Under the pieces are notes generated by a model. The model ran no database searches. It saw nothing but the letters and a program-made list of their open reading frames with translations, and was not told the DNA's origin. A DNA stretch of 64,000 bases from Deltaproteobacteria bacterium (GTDB lineage Bacteria; Myxococcota_A; UBA9160; JAJDAL01), in the NCBI GenBank assembly GCA_029261875.1, contig JAJDAL010000054.1:124001-188000 (forward strand), in the 5' to 3' direction. A program made the position numbers and the translations under genes. Below, in pieces: positions 8,487 through 16,670 of the stretch; position 1 is the first letter of the stretch, and each line of letters opens with the position of its first letter.

Positions 8487-8510
8487 GTTTTAGAATATAT
8501 ATTCTAAAAC
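8487..8510. promoter_or_regulatory. 24-bp perfect palindrome, probable TetR operator
   Basis: GTTTTAGAATAT is followed directly by its exact reverse complement ATATTCTAAAAC. The site is almost pure A/T in a GC-rich genome, ends one base before the ATG of the TetR gene at 8512, and lies in the intergenic region shared with fumA. Position and symmetry fit autorepression by the adjacent TetR dimer, with possible control of the divergent fumarase. The A/T core could also contribute to a promoter -10 element. Confidence 0.8.
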
Positions 8511-8511
8511 G

Positions 8512-9117
8512 ATGGGACGCCCGGCTCGGCACCACCGCGAGACGCTCCTGGAATCGGCCAGGGACCTTTCGGCCCAGCACGGACCGCAGAACCTCACCAT
8601 CGCTCGGGTGGCCCGGCGCGCGAACGCGCCGGTGGGTTCCATCTACCACCGCTACAAATCGCGCGCGGAACTTCTCGGCGCGGTGTGGCTCGACCTGGTG
8701 GAAACGTTCCAAGCACAATTTCTCGCGTGTCTGGAAGGTCCCGATCCCGCGGAAGCGGGCTTGGCATCGCTTCGCTTTTCCCTCGGGTGGATCGCCGAGT
8801 TTCCCCGCGAAGCGCGCTTACTCCTGCTCCACCGTCGGGAAGACTTTGCGGCGGACGCCTGGCCCGCGACCTATCGGCGCCGCGCGCAACGGCTCACTGC
8901 AGCGGCGGACCGCGCCATGGCGAATTACGCCGAACGATTGCTGGGGCGGACCGATGCAGACGCCATGCGCCAAGTTCGCTGGTTGCTCGTGGACCTTCCG
9001 CGCTCCGCCCTGCGCCGCGAACTCGAAGAGGGCGGGGCATCGCCGGCGGGCGCGCGCGAATTGTTGATGGCCACCTGCTCCTTCGCCTTGCGGCGAGCCC
9101 GGCGGCAGGCGGCGTAA
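8512..9117 (+). CDS. TetR/AcrR-family transcriptional regulator
   Basis: 201 residues. The N-terminal helix-turn-helix (LTIARVARRANAPVGSIYHR followed by YKSRAELL) is a standard TetR DNA-binding domain at residues ~10-55. The C-terminal ligand domain is diverged and gives no ligand hint. The start codon follows the palindrome at 8487-8510 by one base, so a bound dimer would directly block initiation of this gene. It heads a plus-strand run (lumazine synthase, KSI-like, SLOG-like, methyltransferase, MoxR, VWA, hydroxylase) and is the only regulator in that run, so it may control all of it. The transcript may be leaderless or have a very short leader, because no SD separates palindrome and ATG. 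Confidence 0.92.
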   Translation: MGRPARHHRETLLESARDLSAQHGPQNLTIARVARRANAPVGSIYHRYKSRAELLGAVWLDLVETFQAQFLACLEGPDPAEAGLASLRFSLGWIAEFPREARLLLLHRREDFAADAWPATYRRRAQRLTAAADRAMANYAERLLGRTDADAMRQVRWLLVDLPRSALRRELEEGGASPAGARELLMATCSFALRRARRQAA

Positions 9118-9152
9118 CCGGAGGACGGAACGCCCTCCGAAACGAGGTAGCC

Positions 9153-9626
9153 ATGGAACCGAAAGTCGAAAACGATCGAATCGCCTTCATTCAGGCGGGC
9201 TGGCATGCGGATATCGTCGATGAGGGCCGAAACGCATTCCTCGCGGAGCTCCCCAAGCTGGGAATCGCTGTGGACCGCGTGGACGTTTGCGAAGTCCCCG
9301 GGAGCTTGGAGATTCCACTCCGTTCGAAGCAGCTCGCGAAAAGTGGTCGCTATGCCGCCATCGTGGCGGCAGGGCTGGTCGTGGACGGGGGGATCTATCG
9401 CCACGAATTCGTCGCCGAGACGGTCATCGATGGGCTGATGCGCGTGCAATTGGAAACCGAGGTTCCCATTCTATCGCTCGTCCTCACGCCCCATTCGTTT
9501 CACGAACACGAGGCGCATCGGGGATTCTTCCAACGGCACTTCGAGCTGAAGGGGCGCGAAGCCGCCGCGGCTTGTGTGAGCGTGATCAATTCCCCGGCCA
9601 CGCCCAAGGGGGCCTACGCCGCCTGA
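9153..9626 (+). CDS. ribH: 6,7-dimethyl-8-ribityllumazine synthase, RibH2-like
   Basis: 157 residues, usual family length. It condenses 5-amino-6-ribitylaminouracil with 3,4-dihydroxy-2-butanone 4-phosphate, the penultimate riboflavin step. Recognisable elements are IAFIQAGWHADIVDEGRNAF at the N-terminus, the substrate loop VPGSLEIPL, VAAGLVVDGGIYRHEFVAETVIDGLM around the phosphate site, and PHSFHEHEAH near the catalytic histidine. The Trp in QAGWH and the HEHEAH stretch are typical of the decameric RibH2 branch seen in Brucella and Rhizobiales rather than the 60-mer RibH1. The ATG at 9153 has GAGG about six bases upstream. No other rib gene is nearby, so this is probably an accessory lumazine synthase. 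Confidence 0.92.
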   Translation: MEPKVENDRIAFIQAGWHADIVDEGRNAFLAELPKLGIAVDRVDVCEVPGSLEIPLRSKQLAKSGRYAAIVAAGLVVDGGIYRHEFVAETVIDGLMRVQLETEVPILSLVLTPHSFHEHEAHRGFFQRHFELKGREAAAACVSVINSPATPKGAYAA

Positions 9627-9675
9627 TTGTGCCTGTGCGGGGACTGGGTACACTGGGCCGGCCAGGAGGTTCCTC

Positions 9676-10077
9676 ATGGCCGACGCCAGCTTTATCCGCC
9701 AGATCTACGATCGCTATCCCGAGATGGTCACCAAGGGAGACGTGGACGGTATCGTGGCCCTCTACGCCGAGGATGCGAGCATCGAAGACCCGATTGGATC
9801 GGATCCGCGCCGCGGCATTGCGGCGATCCGCGCCTTCTATGAAGCCGCGGCCGGAAGCATCGTGATGAAACGGACCGGTCCGGTTCGGATCGCCGGGCGC
9901 GAAGCGGCGACGCCGCTGGTGATCCTGATGGGGAACGAGGGGGATCAAAAAGCCCTCGACGTCATCAGCCTGATGAGTTTCGACGCGTCTGGAAAGATCA
10001 CGGCCATGCGGGCGTATTGGAGTTTCGACGCCATGCGGGCGGCCACTGCGGACGATTTGAAGGGGGCTTCCCAATGA
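9676..10077 (+). CDS. Ketosteroid-isomerase-like / NTF2-fold protein
   Basis: 133 residues, matching Delta5-3-ketosteroid isomerases in length. The start is supported by AGGAGG ending seven bases upstream. IYDRYPEMVTKGDVDGIVALY places a Tyr-rich first helix, and the following EDASIEDPIGSDPRRG matches the KSI segment that carries the catalytic Asp. The C-terminal half keeps the curved sheet pattern ending in AYWSFDAM. Known relatives isomerise 3-oxo-Delta5 steroids or act as SnoaL-type cyclases, so the true substrate is uncertain. The stop overlaps the next start by four bases (ATGA), which implies coupling with the SLOG-like protein. Confidence 0.82.
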   Translation: MADASFIRQIYDRYPEMVTKGDVDGIVALYAEDASIEDPIGSDPRRGIAAIRAFYEAAAGSIVMKRTGPVRIAGREAATPLVILMGNEGDQKALDVISLMSFDASGKITAMRAYWSFDAMRAATADDLKGASQ

Positions 10078-10622
10078 ATCCGGCGGAATGCGTTCTGTAC
10101 AGCGGTGCGGCGAACGGCGCCGAAGCGGCCTTTGGCGAAGCGGCCGAGCGCCACGGATTGGCGGAGGTGAACTTCACCTTCGAAGGCCACAACGACGCGC
10201 GCACGCGCGGGATTCGCGTGCTGACCCCGACCGAACTCCAGCACGGCGACGTGAGTCTCACCTACGTGAGCAAGCTCATGAACCGCGAGTACCGGGACAC
10301 GCCGCTGTTTCGCAAGGTGCTGCAGAGCATCTGGCACCAGGTCAACAATGGCCAGGAGATCTACGTCGTAGGGCGCATTCTGAAAGACGACACCGTCAAG
10401 GGGGGCACGGGGTGGGGGGCCGAGTTCGCCAAGCTTTGCAACAAGCCGTTGTTCGTCTTCGACCAGGACAAGGGGTGTTGGCACCATTGGACCGGGCAGG
10501 GCTGGGATGACGACGTGACCCCGACCATCACCCATCCGCGCTTCGCCGGCACCGGCACGCGATTCCTCGACGCCAACGGAAAGCAGGCCATCGACGATCT
10601 GCTCAGTCGATCCTTCCGCTGA
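10074..10622 (+). CDS. SLOG-like Rossmann-fold protein, function unknown
   Basis: 182 residues. It opens with VLYSGAANGAEAAFGEAAE, a strand plus Gly/Ala-rich turn typical of the nucleotide-binding loop of SLOG-superfamily (DprA/LOG/YpsA-like) proteins. It continues with EIYVVGRILKDDTVKGGTGW and AKLCNKPLFVFDQDKGCW, which match the later 'GGT...GKPLFV' elements. Relatives bind nucleotides or nucleotide sugars and some are immune sensors or nucleoside hydrolases; none of those activities can be assigned here. It is translationally coupled to the KSI-like gene (ATGA overlap) and is followed after 60 bases by a methyltransferase. I do not recognise a characterised orthologue. Confidence 0.6.
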   Translation: MNPAECVLYSGAANGAEAAFGEAAERHGLAEVNFTFEGHNDARTRGIRVLTPTELQHGDVSLTYVSKLMNREYRDTPLFRKVLQSIWHQVNNGQEIYVVGRILKDDTVKGGTGWGAEFAKLCNKPLFVFDQDKGCWHHWTGQGWDDDVTPTITHPRFAGTGTRFLDANGKQAIDDLLSRSFR

Positions 10623-10682
10623 TCGAGGCGACGCCCAGTCCGTGCGTCCGGCGCGCCCGCGCCGACGGATGAGAGGTTTCCA

Positions 10683-11363
10683 TTGAGCACCCCGAAGGGG
10701 CCGTCCCCCAGCGCGGACGAACTCGCCGACATTACGCGTCGAACCATCGGTCACTACGACGCGAGCGCGGAGCAGTTTTGGCAAGGCACGCGCGACCACG
10801 ACGTGTCCCAGAACGTCGACGCGTTGTTGGACGCCATCGAGGCGGAACCTCCGTTTCGGATCCTGGATCTGGGGTGTGGTCCGGGGCGCGATCTTCGCGC
10901 CTTTCGCTCGCGTGGACATCTCCCGGTCGGGTTGGACGGTTCCGCGGCCTTCGTCGCGATGGTGCGCGCCGAGGGGCTGGAAGTCTGGCATCAGGATTTC
11001 TTGCAGCTCGCGCTTCCCGAAAACACCTTCGACGGAATTTTCGCCAACGCCTCGCTCTTCCATGTGCCCGTTCGCGAACTCCGGCGCGTATTGGGGGAGC
11101 TGTACGCGTCCCTCAAACCCGGGGGCGTGCTGTTTTCCTCCAACCCGAGAGGGGACAACGAGGAAGGCTGGAATCGGGGTCGCTACGGCGCCTACCACGA
11201 TTACGCGGCCTGGGAGCGATACGTCACCGGGGCTGGGTACGCGGCGATTGGGCACTATTACCGGCCGCCCGGGCTGCCCCGGGAACAACAGCCCTGGTTG
11301 GCTAGTCTCTGGCGCCGACCGGAACCCACTGCCGTCGAGGGAGCGAATGTCGAAACCGAGTGA
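10683..11363 (+). CDS. Class I SAM-dependent methyltransferase
   Basis: 226 residues from a TTG with GAGAGG about seven bases upstream. ILDLGCGPGRDLRAF is motif I, the S-adenosylmethionine-binding loop. VGLDGSAAFVAMVRAEG is motif II, FDGIFANASLFHVP is motif IV, and LKPGGVLFSSNPRG closes the core fold. The protein belongs to the methyltransferase 11/25 type acting on small molecules, with no substrate signature visible. It overlaps the MoxR ATPase start by 17 bases, so it is in the same transcript as the MoxR-VWA pair. Its place between a SLOG-like protein and a MoxR chaperone suggests a role in making or modifying the target of that chaperone; this is inference. Confidence 0.88.
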   Translation: MSTPKGPSPSADELADITRRTIGHYDASAEQFWQGTRDHDVSQNVDALLDAIEAEPPFRILDLGCGPGRDLRAFRSRGHLPVGLDGSAAFVAMVRAEGLEVWHQDFLQLALPENTFDGIFANASLFHVPVRELRRVLGELYASLKPGGVLFSSNPRGDNEEGWNRGRYGAYHDYAAWERYVTGAGYAAIGHYYRPPGLPREQQPWLASLWRRPEPTAVEGANVETE

Positions 11364-12228
11364 GTTTGAGAAGTTTACGGGCACCGAGGGCTACATCGCC
11401 TCCCGGGCGCTCCTGGAAGCCGTCAATTGCGCTGTGGCGCTCGAGCGCCCGCTGCTCATCAAAGGCGAGCCGGGGACGGGCAAGACACTCCTGGCCCAGC
11501 ATGTGGCGGAGGGTCTGGGTCTTCCCATGGAATCCTGGCACATCAAGTCCACGTCGAAGGCGAATGAAGGGCTCTACGTCTACGACACGGTTCAACGGCT
11601 CAACGACGCGCGCTTCGGATCGGGAGACGTTTCGGACATCCGAAAATACATTCGCCACGGACCGTTGGGGCGCGTGTTCGCGGCCGCGGATCGTCACGTG
11701 CTGTTGATCGACGAGATCGACAAGGCGGATCTCGAGTTTCCCAACGACATTTTGTTGGAGCTCGACGAAATGCGCTTCACGGTGATGGAGACTGGCGACG
11801 AGATCGTCGCCAAGCAACGCCCGGTGGTGATCATCACGTCGAACAACGAGAAAGAGCTGCCGGATGCGTTCTTGCGCCGCTGCATCTTTCACTTCATCGA
11901 CTTTCCGGACGTGAATCTCATGAAGGAGATCGTGGACGTCCACCATCCCAATCTGGACACGACGTTGCTCGACCAGGTCTTGATCAAGTTCTATTGGTTG
12001 CGGGGGCAAAACGAGCTGCGCAAGAAGCCCTCGACTTCGGAGCTGATCGACTGGATCTCGGTGCTGCTGCGCTCGGGCATTTCCCAGGATCAGATGACGA
12101 GCCATTTGCCGTTCCTGGGCTCGCTGCTCAAGAACGAGCAAGACACCGAAGCCCTTTCGAAGTACGCGGATTCCGGCGGCGAGTTGCCCAAGGATTGGAG
12201 CGACCTCGGCCCGCGCTACAACCAATAG
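11347..12228 (+). CDS. MoxR-family AAA+ ATPase
   Basis: 293 residues; the ATG at 11347 has GAGGGAG just upstream. Walker A GEPGTGKT is at residues 40-47 and Walker B LLIDEIDKAD at 119-128. The sensor region ITSNNEKELPDAFLRRC carries the arginine finger pair. This is the MoxR type paired with CoxE-like VWA proteins, such as CoxD/CoxE, which mature the Mo-Cu active site of CO dehydrogenase. Such pairs act as ATP-driven chaperones that insert metal cofactors or remodel complexes. The VWA partner follows after 12 bases. The enzyme being matured is not obvious; nearby candidates include the di-iron hydroxylase at 13497-14282. Confidence 0.93.
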   Translation: MSKPSEFEKFTGTEGYIASRALLEAVNCAVALERPLLIKGEPGTGKTLLAQHVAEGLGLPMESWHIKSTSKANEGLYVYDTVQRLNDARFGSGDVSDIRKYIRHGPLGRVFAAADRHVLLIDEIDKADLEFPNDILLELDEMRFTVMETGDEIVAKQRPVVIITSNNEKELPDAFLRRCIFHFIDFPDVNLMKEIVDVHHPNLDTTLLDQVLIKFYWLRGQNELRKKPSTSELIDWISVLLRSGISQDQMTSHLPFLGSLLKNEQDTEALSKYADSGGELPKDWSDLGPRYNQ

Positions 12229-12240
12229 GCAGGCGCTTCC

Positions 12241-13443
12241 ATGTTTCTCGATCTCTTCTACGGCTTGCGTGAGAGTGGCGTTCCGGTCGGAATGCAGGAA
12301 TGGATGATGCTCGTCGAAGCCCTCAAGAAGAACCTCCACGGTTCGAATCTGATGAGCTTCTACAACATCTCGCGCTCGTGCCTGGTCAAGAGCGAGGCCT
12401 ACTTCGATGCCTTCGACCGCGTGTTCGCCCGGACCTTTCACGGCGTCGAAGGCGAGCTCTCGGCGTCCGAAGAGTTGCTCGATTGGCTCAACGATCCCAA
12501 GAATTTCGACGGATTGACGGACGAGCAGCGCGCGGCCCTGGAACACCTCGACGCCGATGAACTGATGCGACGCTATTGGGAAACCCTCGAAGAGCAGGAC
12601 GAGCGCCACGATGGGGGAGGGCGCTGGGTCGGGACCGGCGGGCATTCTCCCTTCGGGCACGGCGGCGAGCATCCGACGGGAATTCGCGTGGGGGGGCAGA
12701 GTCAGCGTCGCTCGGCCATGAAGGTGGCCGAGGATCGACGCTTCCGCGATTACCGAACCGACGCGACGCTCGATATCCGGGCGACCAAGCTGGCACTGAA
12801 AAAGCTTCGCAACTTGACCCGTCAGGGGCCGTCCGATGAATTGGATCTGGACGAAAGCATCGACGAGACCTGTCGCAACGGCGGCGAGATCGAACTCGTG
12901 TTCCGCCCCGAGCGCATCAACAACGTGCGCTTGCTGCTCTTCATGGACGTCGGGGGGACCATGGATCCCTATTACGAGCCCGTCAGTCGGCTCCTGACCG
13001 CGCTCCACGAAGAGCGCGGACTCCGGGATTTCAAAGCCTACTACTTCCACAATTGCATCTACGAAATGGTGGGCACCACCGCCGATCTCTACCGCAAAGA
13101 CGCCGTGCCCACCGCCGACGTGCTGCGGCGTCTCGACGAACGCTGGAAATGTCTGATCGTGGGCGACGGCGCCATGCACCCGGCGGAGCTGATGCAAGAG
13201 CGGGGCAACATCAACCCGCGCTACGAGAGCGACACGCGCGGGATCGACTGGCTCTGGCGCATCGCGAAGCATTTCAACCGCAGTGTCTGGCTGAATCCCG
13301 ATCCCAAACAGGTCTGGGACACGAATCAGACCACGCGCGCGATCTCGACCCTGTTTCCCATGTACCCCTTGACCGTGGACGGGATCGCCGACGCGGTGGG
13401 CTCCCTGGTGGGCGCCAAGCCCCAGGGTCCGAAACTCCACTGA
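12241..13443 (+). CDS. VWA-domain protein, CoxE-like MoxR partner
   Basis: 400 residues. The N-terminal half (~1-190) is helical and ends in a Gly/His-rich linker (GHSPFGHGGEHPTG) that could bind metal. The C-terminal von Willebrand A domain starts with VRLLLFMDVGGTMDPYY: the MIDAS reads DVGGT (Asp236 to Thr240), the DxGxS/T variant usual in this CoxE-like group rather than DxSxS. Partnered MoxR-VWA systems use the VWA protein to hold the client while the ATPase works on it. Spacing to moxR is 12 bases, so they are surely co-expressed. The domain order (unknown helical region, then VWA) matches COG3552/COG3825-type proteins. Confidence 0.9.
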   Translation: MFLDLFYGLRESGVPVGMQEWMMLVEALKKNLHGSNLMSFYNISRSCLVKSEAYFDAFDRVFARTFHGVEGELSASEELLDWLNDPKNFDGLTDEQRAALEHLDADELMRRYWETLEEQDERHDGGGRWVGTGGHSPFGHGGEHPTGIRVGGQSQRRSAMKVAEDRRFRDYRTDATLDIRATKLALKKLRNLTRQGPSDELDLDESIDETCRNGGEIELVFRPERINNVRLLLFMDVGGTMDPYYEPVSRLLTALHEERGLRDFKAYYFHNCIYEMVGTTADLYRKDAVPTADVLRRLDERWKCLIVGDGAMHPAELMQERGNINPRYESDTRGIDWLWRIAKHFNRSVWLNPDPKQVWDTNQTTRAISTLFPMYPLTVDGIADAVGSLVGAKPQGPKLH

Positions 13444-13496
13444 GCGCGCTGGCGGACGTCTTTCGTGGGACACTGAGGCTCCTCGAGGACCCGCTG

Positions 13497-14282
13497 GTGT
13501 ACGGGATCGTGGCCGGGTTCCTCACGCTCGAACGCTTCCTTCCCGCCGATCGGAAGCAAGCGGTCTTCTCCCGCGGCCTCTTCCAGGATCTGTTCTATTT
13601 CCTGATCAATACACCGCTCGTCTTGTTCGTTCTATCGTTTCAACTGGCCGCCTTCGATCGGATCTTCTCCGCCCACGCGGAATTTCTGGTGATCGAGGGC
13701 GCGGCGTCGTGGCCCTTCTGGCTGCTGGTCATCGTTTCGTTTCTGATGGGGGATCTGCTGGCTTGGTTTCACCATTGGGTACGGCACAAGATTCCGTTCT
13801 TCTGGCGCTTCCACGCCCTTCACCATTCTCAGACCCAGCTCAACGTCTTCACCGATGCGCGCAATCACCCCGTCGACGTCTTCATCGCCCAGGGAATTCG
13901 ATTCGTCCCGTTCTTCTGTCTTGGCGCCCAGCTTCAGGATCGCGTGCTCGAAGTGGCGTCGATTGCGCTCCTCTTGACCTGGTTTCCCCGCTTCTATCAC
14001 GCCAACGTCGGTTCCAACCTGGGTCCGCTGCGTTTCGTTTTCGTGACCCCGCAATCCCACCGGATCCACCATTCGCCGGAAATTCAGCATCGCGATCGCA
14101 ATTTCGGCGTGATTCTCTCGGTCTGGGATCGCTTGTTCGGAACCCACTGCGACGATGTGGCGTCCTATCCGCCCACGGGTGTCCCGGACCCGGCGATTCC
14201 CCTGGAAACGCGCAGCGGGCACGGAATCCTGCGCACCTACGCGAGTCAGCTCGCTTACCCCTTCCGTTCCGTCTCGGGATAG
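13497..14282 (+). CDS. Sterol desaturase / fatty acid hydroxylase family membrane di-iron protein
   Basis: About 261 residues from a GTG at 13497 that has GAGGA eight bases upstream; the frame is open further up to the VWA stop, so the start is not certain. Four hydrophobic stretches carry three histidine clusters: HHWVRH (92-97), HALHH (106-110) and HRIHH (188-192), with RNHPVD between. These eight-histidine motifs bind two irons in the PF04116 family, which hydroxylates or desaturates sterols, fatty acids, carotenoids or alkyl-glycerol lipids. It closes the run that starts with the TetR gene. The adjacent MoxR-VWA pair might serve this oxygenase, though soluble or molybdenum enzymes are the better known clients. 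Confidence 0.88.
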   Translation: MYGIVAGFLTLERFLPADRKQAVFSRGLFQDLFYFLINTPLVLFVLSFQLAAFDRIFSAHAEFLVIEGAASWPFWLLVIVSFLMGDLLAWFHHWVRHKIPFFWRFHALHHSQTQLNVFTDARNHPVDVFIAQGIRFVPFFCLGAQLQDRVLEVASIALLLTWFPRFYHANVGSNLGPLRFVFVTPQSHRIHHSPEIQHRDRNFGVILSVWDRLFGTHCDDVASYPPTGVPDPAIPLETRSGHGILRTYASQLAYPFRSVSG

Positions 14283-14300
14283 CGGGGCAAGGCGCGGCGG

Positions 14301-15833
14301 CTACTCCCGAATGCGCGGAATCAGGTAGCGCCGATCGCTGAGGGAAATGGGTTCCTGGAACAGATGGCTGCGGTTCACTTCGTCGAGCAGCGCGGCGAGC
14401 GCCGCCTTGTCGCGGTTCCAGGTGATGAGCAGATAGTCGAAATCCAACGCTGCGATGGCGTATTCCAGGCTGTGGGTTCGCCCCCCGACCAGGCGATGAT
14501 GGATCGTCTTGCCGAATTCTTCCGCGCGATCATTGACGAGATAGGAGATCAACGGGCAGTGGCTCTGGCCGTAGTGGACGACCCGGTCCCCATCGCGGAG
14601 CTTCGCGTAGAGCTGATCGCGCAGCGTGTAGTAGTCGCGGTGGTACGAACGATTCGCGAAGTCGAAATAGCGCGTGGGAACCTCCCAGCAAAACCCACTC
14701 ACCGCGAGGGCGGCAACGATGGCGGGGAGCACGCGAATGGATCGCTCGAACCGCGCACGGCGCCAGAGCCAGAAGGTTCCGAGGGCAAAGAAGAACGCGA
14801 GGGGCGGCAGAATGTTGAGGTAGTAGTACTCGTGAACCGAGCGGCCGATGGGGTGCGAGTCGACGCAGAAGTACAACACCACACCCGCCAACCAGGCCAC
14901 GAAGAACCCGTAACGTCGGCTTCGCAAGGCGTGAAGGAGTCCCAGGCCGGCGACCCCGAGCGAAAGCGCTCCGGGCAGCACGCCGGTGCGCAGGGTTCGG
15001 TAGACGTTCGACCAATACTCCCCGGTGAGAAGAAATTCGTAGTGTGAAGGGCTCGCGAAGTCCCGTTGGTTGATGGGGTCGAGGGCCGCCATGATGGAGC
15101 GCGTCGGAAGTTCGAGACTTCGTTCGAGCGCAAAACTGAACCACGCAATGGCGGGAAGAACGCTGATTCCACCCAGCGCCAATGAAATGGGAACGCGTCC
15201 CTGGCCCCGATGCGCCTGGCGCCACAGAAGACCCGCCAAGGGGACCGCGATGTAGACCGCGAAGGGATTCAGCAGCAGCGCCAATGCGAACCCCCCGAGC
15301 ATGGCGGCGGCCTGTCTGCGTCGGGCGTCCTCGAGGAAGGCGACCGCGTAGTGGACCCCGAGGAGCAGGGCGAACAAGAAGAGTGTTTGGCGCTGAAGCG
15401 CGCGCGAGAAGTACAGCATGATCGGAGAAAGGGACATCGCCAGCGTCGCGGCGTTGGCGAGCAGGGGATCGTCGGTCAAACGCGCAACGATGCGACGGAA
15501 CTGCCACAGGGCGAGAATTCCGAACAGGAACGCAATGGAGCGCGCCAGGGGAATGTTCTCCCCGAAGGCCTTCCAGAGCATTCCGACCAGGTAGGGGTAA
15601 AGGGGGAATTCGTTCAGAAAGAGTTCTTTTTCGTAGGAAACACCATCGATGGTCGGATTCAGGATGTTCGGATCGTGGAAGGCGAAATTCCTCGCTTCCA
15701 TCGCCGTGTGGGCTTGTCGGAAATGGTGAATGCCGACCAGCTCATCCGAGACGAGCAGCCGCCACCCCAGCAGTGAAAAGGGCACGATCAGAATCAGAAA
15801 CGAAACTCGCGGACGCGAAAACAGAACCGTCAA
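14301..15833 (-). CDS. GT-C membrane glycosyltransferase (PMT/ArnT, GT39/83-like)
   Basis: About 510 residues. A TTG at 15833 overlaps the TGA of the upstream aldolase gene (TTGA), which decides the start; the open frame upstream of it is Arg/Pro-rich shadow sequence. The first helix is VSFLILIVPFSLLGWRLLV. It is followed by a loop with an acidic residue and HHFRQAHTAMEARNFA, typical of the catalytic first periplasmic loop in GT-C enzymes. About ten further hydrophobic helices follow, then a soluble C-terminal domain (DYLLITWNRDKAALAALLDE). Such enzymes move sugars from polyprenyl-phosphate donors onto lipids or proteins at the outer face of the inner membrane. The acceptor is unknown. Confidence 0.82.
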   Translation of the reverse strand: MTVLFSRPRVSFLILIVPFSLLGWRLLVSDELVGIHHFRQAHTAMEARNFAFHDPNILNPTIDGVSYEKELFLNEFPLYPYLVGMLWKAFGENIPLARSIAFLFGILALWQFRRIVARLTDDPLLANAATLAMSLSPIMLYFSRALQRQTLFLFALLLGVHYAVAFLEDARRRQAAAMLGGFALALLLNPFAVYIAVPLAGLLWRQAHRGQGRVPISLALGGISVLPAIAWFSFALERSLELPTRSIMAALDPINQRDFASPSHYEFLLTGEYWSNVYRTLRTGVLPGALSLGVAGLGLLHALRSRRYGFFVAWLAGVVLYFCVDSHPIGRSVHEYYYLNILPPLAFFFALGTFWLWRRARFERSIRVLPAIVAALAVSGFCWEVPTRYFDFANRSYHRDYYTLRDQLYAKLRDGDRVVHYGQSHCPLISYLVNDRAEEFGKTIHHRLVGGRTHSLEYAIAALDFDYLLITWNRDKAALAALLDEVNRSHLFQEPISLSDRRYLIPRIRE

Positions 15834-16564
15834 TCCAGGACGATGGAGGGGTCGCCGATGTGGCGCGTCACCAGGGAGCGGAAGGCGACCCGGCCCGCGC
15901 CGAAACGCGTCAGGTCCTTCTGGGCAAAACGCGCGCCTTCGGGGGAGATGGGGACCGCATTGCGGGCCTTCATGTGCGCTTCGGCGACGCGTTCCATGTG
16001 GACGAAGCTTCCCACGCATTCATCGACCCGATTCGCCACCGTGAGCAAGCCGTGATTGCGCAAGATGATGGCCCGGTTTTGTCCCAGGGCCTTTGCGATG
16101 CGGGCACCGGCTTCCACACTTTGGACCTGGACTTCCTCGTCGTCGAAGATCGCGTGGTCCTCGAAGAAGATGCACGACTCCTGGGTGATGGGTTCGATGG
16201 GCCGCACCTCGGCGGAGAAGGGCGTCCCCCAACCCGTGTGGACGTGGGTCGCGCTGATGGCATCCGGGCGCGCTGCGAGAATCGGATGGTGGATGTAGTA
16301 CGCGGCGGTGTTGATGATTCCCTCCCCTTCGACCAACTCTCCGTCGGGACCCACCAATACGAGGTCGGAAACCCGCACCGCGTGGTAGGAGACGCCGTAG
16401 CGCAACGTCCAGAAGCAAGCTTCGCGTTCCGGATCGCGCGCGCTGATGTGACCATCGCCCAGGTCACCCCAACGCTGGGCGGCGAGGATCCGGTAGCCCA
16501 GGGCCACGTCGCGCTTGCGTCGCTCGCGAATCTCCGCGGCGGAGCGCGTCTTGGATTCGGTCAT
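15830..16564 (-). CDS. Class II aldolase/adducin family protein
   Basis: 244 residues, ATG at 16564 with TGGAGG six bases upstream. GHISARDPE near residue 40 is the substrate-phosphate or carboxylate loop. ATHVHTGWG supplies the two zinc histidines, and ILRNHGLLT the later zinc histidine and the loop common to fuculose-phosphate aldolase and ribulose-phosphate epimerase. In this branch, without clear phosphate-binding residues, members act as decarboxylases or aldolases on small hydroxy acids, or are unassigned. It is co-transcribed with the GT-C gene and divergent from the dienelactone hydrolase gene. Confidence 0.88.
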   Translation of the reverse strand: MTESKTRSAAEIRERRKRDVALGYRILAAQRWGDLGDGHISARDPEREACFWTLRYGVSYHAVRVSDLVLVGPDGELVEGEGIINTAAYYIHHPILAARPDAISATHVHTGWGTPFSAEVRPIEPITQESCIFFEDHAIFDDEEVQVQSVEAGARIAKALGQNRAIILRNHGLLTVANRVDECVGSFVHMERVAEAHMKARNAVPISPEGARFAQKDLTRFGAGRVAFRSLVTRHIGDPSIVLD

Positions 16565-16670
16565 GTCGGCCTCCAGTGCCGCCGATCATCCCTTAGGTTC
16601 CGGTGGGTTCGCAAGGCGTCGCGCGCGGCGGGTCGTTAACCTCCTCGAACCTCGCGTCAGGAGACCTGGG

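Noticed and set aside
12946..12960. DVGGT in the VWA domain as a broken MIDAS site
   Set aside because: DxGxS/T is the normal variant in the CoxE-like branch paired with MoxR.
11347..13443. MoxR-VWA pair as part of a ternary phage defence system
   Set aside because: No nuclease, protease or other effector accompanies it; its neighbours are metabolic genes.
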